This document shows positions 57,990 to 64,000 of a stretch of DNA of 64,000 nucleotides, in pieces. Within the stretch, counting starts at the first letter, position 1, and each line of letters opens with the position of its first letter. The position numbers were made by a program, and so were the translations under genes. Source of the DNA: Trichopria drosophilae (lineage: Eukaryota; Arthropoda; Insecta; Hymenoptera; Diapriidae); the NCBI GenBank assembly GCA_030407085.1, contig CM059586.1:105103501-105167500 (forward strand), read 5' to 3'. The notes below the pieces were generated by a model, which worked only from the letters and a program-made list of their open reading frames with translations, was not told the origin of the DNA and did no database searches.

Positions 57990-58500
57990 GAAATTTTTGG
58001 GGTCAATGATTACGAATCCGATGTCAGATTGTTCAATTAAAAATGATAGATTCAATATTACCGATCAAAATTTTAAAAAAAGTCAATGAAATTTGGCATG
58101 CAGAGTTTTTTTGAAGTCAATGACGTATCTGCTGTCAACTTTTCAAAATTCAGAATGTCAGGCAAAAATTTACAAAAAAATACTTATATTCTTTTATTTT
58201 GATGGGTAATATTAGATGTGCCATTTTAAATCTTGCAAAGCTAACTTCGGATTCATAATCAGAAATCCCAAAAATCTTTGTATAACAAATATCAGACAAA
58301 TTTGCCATTTTCTTTGTATTTTGGTAGACCATATTCGCTTTTTTATTTTAAATTTTCCAAATCTGACATTGAATCCGGAATCAGCCATAAAAATCAGACA
58401 AAATTACTCTTTTTTAAATGTTTGTCTGCCATATTAGATGATGACATTCTGAATTTTGAAAATCTAACATCGGATTCATAGTCAGCGACCCAAATAAGCT
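57990..58500. repeat. ATGGCGG-family repeats, heavily diverged
   Basis: Phrases such as gattacgaatccgatgtcag and, in reverse orientation, cattttaaatcttgcaaa, gattcataatcag and gattcatagtcagcgacc recall the satellite unit. The ATGGCGG box itself is mostly lost. The copies are arranged in inverted fashion around about 58150. Confidence 0.45.
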
Positions 58501-60840
58501 CCCTATAAAATTGTATCTGAAAAACTTTATAACTGAAAAGGTTAAAGCGATAAATAATCCGTTAAAATAAAAAATAAAATAAAAGTAGTACAAAAGTAAG
58601 AAATTTTTAATAATCTCGAGGTAGAATTTATCTGAACCTGATCATTTAATTTTATAATAAAGTAGACTAATATAGCTCATTTTTTTATTACATTTTTTTT
58701 TGCAATTCAACTGGATATGTAACATTTTTTAACAATTTTTAAGTATTTAAATTAATTAGTTATTAATTTGGTAATCAGACACAAGAAGTCACAAATTTTT
58801 TTTAATATTCTTTGGCAGTATTTTCACAGGACACTTTTAAATTGTATTACATCAAGTGTTCATATTTTTCTATCATCCAACTGAACACAAACAAAATATA
58901 AGTTTAAAAACCTGAATTTTAAAGAAAGAAAAGATTCAATCAAACAAATTCGTAATCAATTACAAACTTTAGAATTACAAAACACAATGAGGTTGACGTA
59001 TTACGAAATTTTTGCTGCTAACATTTTACTGTTGATATCAAAATGTACATACGACCTTGTTAAGGAATTCTTTCAATAAAAGTTGAATATTTTATTAATT
59101 AAACTATATTTTCAAAATGTTTAAAAGTAAATGGTTTTGTTTGTTTTATGCATACAAACTTTCATAATAATAAAACAAAAGTTAAATTAAAATTTGTGAA
59201 AAATGAATTATTTTCATTAGACAGAAAAATTTTGTGAAAATGCAAATACGCCTTTTCTTATGGCAGCCTCATTCAAAAATTAAAAAAAAAAAAATTCACT
59301 GTGACGACATTTTGAGGTCGTTCCAATAAAGTAGGATATAAAAGTATTTTTTTTTCTTAAAATTCAAATACTTTATCCACCTTTGTTCATAGTTTAACTA
59401 AAATGTCAATATTCTGATGGCTCGAAAAATCACAAGACAAATATTTCTAATTTTTCTGGTTATTTTCTTAAAATTTGATGCCATATTAGAATAGCTGTTG
59501 GTTGAAACGTCATTTTGACTTCGGAATCTTGAAGAACGACTTAAAAAATAGTAGGATTAGTACTTCTCAATGTTTTCAACTTTAATTATGATTACGAAAT
59601 ACTTGATTGAAAATGAAGTATAAAAAATGCCATTTCAGGCGTTAATGGGTTAACTTCTTCAATTTTTTCAATTTACATCTTTATCTAAGGTTATGTAATT
59701 TATGGTCGCCACAATTATTTATATAGTTCTCAGAACTATTTCTAGGTTTCTTGTAACTATTTACGTGATTATGGCTTAGCCATTTGTCTATGGCTATGAA
59801 AACTAGAGTATTTTTTTCCGCGTAAAAAAATGTAATTTCCGATGTTAATAGGTTAATTTGAATAGCAAATAACACTGAAAAATATGGGAACATAATAATT
59901 ACATTTAGAAGTCAAAATATGACTCGAAGAAAAAAATGTTCTGTAACTAATATATTTAATTGCCACTGAATATCTTTTTTAGGTAAGTAGCCATTTCCTG
60001 ACTATCATTTTAATTTTAACATACTTTACAATAAAATTATTACTGTACAATGACCAATCTTGTCAATTTTGTCAAAAATATTGATGAAAATGTTAATATA
60101 GTGTATTGTTCGCAATTTTCACACTTTATTGTATGTATTGTAGTCAAATATTTTATATTCCCTCGAAGCTTGACAAAGCTATTGCTGTTAAAGTAAAAGT
60201 GGTACGCCTAAGGAAGAAAAAAAATCGTTTTAAATAGTCTTTCATTCTGCAGACAAATAGCACTGCCATACAAGTGACACGAAATGGTTTAATTATCTAT
60301 TATCGTATGCTTAAAATAAATTTAAGGTACACCAAATCAGGTATAAAAATTTATAATTTTAGGAGAGGTGGTCATTACGAGTCAAAAATTTTTAATTTAG
60401 TAACTTTTGTTTGACATTAAATAAATGCAATATTACTTATTTGTATTTCTTTAATTAATTAATAATAAATGTCAAATGCAGGTCAGATGACACGATTTCT
60501 TTTATTTTGTTATTTTTTATTTATTATTTATTATTTTATTAAGTACAACATTCTTTTATCAAAAACCTGACATTCTCGGACCGTTTAAAAAGCATTATTT
60601 TAGCATACTTATTTTACAGACTGCAATATGCCACGAAAGCCTAAGCCACCATTTTGAACTCTCTTTTATTCAAAGAAAATGACACTTCTTATACAATGAA
60701 ATGCAATAATCGCTGTTTTTATATTAATTTCATGTTAAATCTAAACTAAAATATTTTAAGGAAAGTATTTAGTATTCAAATTTTATTATTTAAAGCTAGC
60801 CGACACATGGTGCGTTTGAACAATGGACATTTTTTATTTC
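58501..60840. other. AT-rich stretch, nothing recognised
   Basis: Long A/T runs; no exon, RNA gene or bounded repeat could be supported. Confidence 0.4.
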
Positions 60841-60849
60841 AATACTGTG

Positions 60850-61605
60850 GACATTCCTGAGTATTTTGCTCTAAAAATCTAAATAATTGTTGGAGCCCTT
60901 TTTAAAAAAAATTAAAAAACGAATTTTTTTGTAGTCCACCGAAGTTGTGACTTTGCAAGGCTCTCTTGGACTCAAATTTTGATGAAACAAAACAAAAAAC
61001 GTCTTCTCAAGCTCTACACTTTTGCTAACTAATGAATAAAAAAGTTAGAGGCGAAAAATCGCAATAATAGACATTTTTTCTTCTGTTGTCGGTTCTAACA
61101 TGAAAAACTATTCTATTGTAATTTTTTTCATTGGATGCCAGGCAAAAAAGGTCAATGGTAACAAAGTTGTCAATCCTTTAAACAAAACGTCAATCGTGAT
61201 TATAGCAAATACATAGATAATTTTAAAAACAATTAAATGAAGCTAGAAATTTCAGTTACTCCTAAAGTACATTAGATTTTTGTACATGTAAGAGAATTGT
61301 CTTAGACAAATTTTAAAAAATGTAAATAACTCTATAATTAAAGTATGATTATTTCTATGATGTTCGAACAAGTTAAATCCCATAACTTTTTTCAATAGTT
61401 AGCGAAATTGTTTACATGAGAAAGTTTTAAAAGACCTATGATTTTTATTCGTTATTTCTTTTGTTTCATTAAAATTTGAGTCCCGAAGAGTCTTGCAAAG
61501 TCACAAAACTACGATATCCTACAAAAAAATTGATTTTAAAAAAAGGACTCTAACGATTACTTTGATTTTTAGAGCAAAATACTCAGGATTCCAGAGAATG
61601 GAACT
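60850..61605. mobile_element. Foldback element, arms ~150 bp
   Basis: The left arm (cctgagtattttgctctaaa ... gtgactttgcaaggctct ... actcaaattttgatgaaa) is mirrored at 61455-61600 (tttcattaaaatttgagtcc ... gtcttgcaaagtcac ... ttttagagcaaaatactcag). The interior has no reading frame. The ends and target duplication are not resolved. Confidence 0.65.
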
Positions 61606-64000
61606 AAAAGAACTTCCATTTCGTAGACTGTTTATTTCTCCATAATATAACTGCATTATACTTTTAAAATTAAATTTCTTTCAAAACAATTGAGGTACTA
61701 AGAAACGTGTATAAAATATTTCGTAAGATTTTATACAGACTTTACCCAGTAACTCTGAATAGTCTTAGAGAATAATGTAAAGGATAATCTATATAACGAG
61801 TCCAGCGACACACAATGAATGCCAAATAGAAATTGAAAATTTATTGAATTCTGACAATAAATTATTTTTAAAATATTCACCGTTAGTAAATTAATCTCTA
61901 TGCTTTTAAACTATTTAATAACTTTTTTATATAATTCGTAGTCATTTCGAAAATATAAGATTTTATCACTAAAGAGTATTTTTAGAATCTTATTTAAGTA
62001 ATAATTAACAATTTTTTTTAAAGAACGCTTGTATAATTATCATCCCCACATTTCATAGGAAATGAAATATTTAATAAATAAAATAAATTAAATTTTACCT
62101 CCTACATTTCTTTGTATCTTTAAGAGTATCATTTAATTTCCGTTGTTAGTATATTATTTAATCAGGGTGTAATTAGCAATCTCCGAGTAGTGCGAAGTTT
62201 GTCGCAGGAGCGAAGCGTCATATTTTTTAATACGAAAGGAATGGGGCTCGATAATTTGAGCCCGAAAATGTTAAAGTAGGGCGCAAAGTAGCGTTCTACT
62301 CCCGGAGTGTTAAAAAATGACATTTTGCTATTCCTGACCTCTGTTATTTGTGTCAAAAACTTCTTTTTGAACTGTAAATTCCATCACTTTTATTAAATAC
62401 CTCCTACATAAATTGCTTGTAATTAATGCAATGTTCTGCCTATATGATAAAGATATGTTTCTTGTATTAAACGTTTTTGTACTGCAAAAAAAAAAGTTCT
62501 ATCAATATTATATTATTATTACTTATATAGGGACTTTTATTAGCTTTTAAAATTGTTTGTAAGTGAACCTTATTTGTGCAATTCGATTGAAACTAATTTT
62601 GCGATCACGAATGACTCATAATGTGGCCTAAATGCTCATTTCCTCTTACTTAAAATGAATAAATTCACAATTATTTGCATACAATGCACCAGTTCTGCTT
62701 TACGGTTTCCTTGCCCTGTCGTAATTTATAATTTGGTTAATAAAATCCATTTTAAAAGTGATGTAAGAAAATAAGAGATTAAACACTTTTTTTATTGTAT
62801 TTTATTGCTGTTGTGTACAATTTTGACTCTGTTTTTTGTATAAAGTATAAAATAATGATGAAATTTAACAATTGAAGCAGTGGATACTTCCAGGAATAAA
62901 TTCCAAAAATATTAGCTTCTTTAACTTTGTTCTTTTTTCTGCATTCATAAAATCTTACAGAAAGATACTAAGTTCGAATTTACTATGTAATCCAATGGTA
63001 CTCAATACTAGTCTTTCTTGTCATTACTATTGTTTATGTAATCAATTCAGAACTCTCTATTGGAATTGATTAGTTTTCATAGTATGTATTTTTCTTTTGA
63101 TGCCCAAAACTGAAATGTTAAGAAAGAACTTTGCCTCTGATTGGAGTAAAAATAAACTTTTAAAGGAATGAAATCTGCATTCTTTTTGGATTTGGTGGTT
63201 TTTCAAACAAAAAATTCAACAATATCTGCATTTTTTTAATTGTTGCAGTTTTAAATAATAATAACGTCGACTTAATTGTCATATAAAAATTGTACATACA
63301 AGATGCAATTTTTAAAATAACAAAATATACATTTTCGGAAGCTTCACACATTATAAATTAATTTATTTTTAACTTTCTGGTGTTTATAAAAAGAAATCTT
63401 TGCTGCATATTGTCCATAAAATGTCTTAACCGACCACGTTATCTCTAAACGAAAAAAGTTTGACTCTAATCGAATTATTTTGGATAATTACATCAGAAGT
63501 AAAAATCCTTTGAGATCTAAAACCTATCTGCTACTTTTTTTCGTGACAACTGTATTTTCTTTTATCGAATTTTGAAAACATAGTTTGATTATTTGTAACT
63601 TCATGTAGGCAAACTGAGGATACGAAAAAATCTTAACATTTTTTTTTGTATGTTTATACATACGGCGAAAAATGTTCTTAGAAATTTTACCATTCCAGGT
63701 GGTAATTTGGGGACATACTTGCATGATGAGAAAAACTGCCATTCTTTCTTATAAAAATGACTACAAGTTCGTAACATTTTTACTATTCCGACAGTAAAAA
63801 TGAAAAAATCTAGTAATTTTTACCACAAATAGTACAAATTTTCTCGATTCTATGTCAGTCTGTTCCAATATTACTATTAGGAACGGCAAAATTCGCAAAA
63901 AAATTAAAAGTTTTAATTAAAGACTTAAAGGGAGAAACATTTTAAATAAATGGTGTTGTGTAGGAGTATATAATAAATAAATAAAAAACCGACCTTTTCA
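61606..64000. other. AT-rich end of window, nothing firm
   Basis: A GC-richer island at 62160-62350 contains the hairpin ggggctcgataatttgagccc and mirrored phrases gtcatattttttaa / ttaaaaaatgac. It could be a small worn MITE. No coding or RNA gene is recognised elsewhere. Confidence 0.35.

Overview
The window looks like insect nuclear DNA, most probably from a hymenopteran. It is AT-rich, has intron-containing genes with GT/AG splice sites, carries two tandem odorant-receptor genes with the same exon phasing, and holds arrays of the insect telomere motif TTAGG. Roughly four fifths of the sequence is non-coding and much of that is recognisable transposon debris.

Layout. (1) Positions 1-9800: the 3' half of an odorant receptor gene (OR1, + strand, its 5' exons lie before the window) and a broken minus-strand gene of unknown, probably transposon-linked, function (5154-7018). 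(2) 9844-23019: a second odorant receptor gene (OR2) whose seven coding exons splice into an intact 397-residue frame. It starts with a 7-nt micro-exon, and its last intron is 9.8 kb. That intron holds an antisense R1-clade LINE, a GC-rich gag-like retroelement relic, and a ~1.9 kb inverted-repeat element sitting inside the relic. (3) 23020-36240: gene-poor. It contains decayed coding remnants, a TTAA-flanked MITE whose empty site survives in paralogous copies, several terminal-inverted-repeat elements, a tRNA-like sequence, and a 2.4 kb satellite built from ~108-bp monomers containing ATGGCGG. (4) 36960-42650: two Penelope-like (GIY-YIG) retroelement 3' ends with hammerhead-ribozyme-like motifs. 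Between them lie a complete four-exon small secreted-protein gene (+) and the 3' exons of a YLPM1/ZAP3 homologue (-), convergently arranged. (5) 40369-54071: a single 13.7 kb YLPM1 intron filled with (TTAGG)n-type repeats, an R1-clade LINE inserted exactly between TT and AGG (SART-like target choice), duplicated MITEs, TTAA-flanked foldback elements and a piggyBac-derived element nested in one of them. (6) 54072-55085: four internal YLPM1 exons. (7) 55086-64000: probably an upstream YLPM1 intron, containing a 5'-truncated LINE tail with a TAAC microsatellite, ATGGCGG-family repeats and another long foldback element.

The host genes with evidence of function are OR1 (partial), OR2, the small secreted protein gene and YLPM1 (partial). 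All LINE, gag-like, Penelope and piggyBac reading frames seen are disrupted or truncated. No database search was possible. Family names rest on motifs read by eye, and repeat boundaries are approximate unless a target site fixes them.
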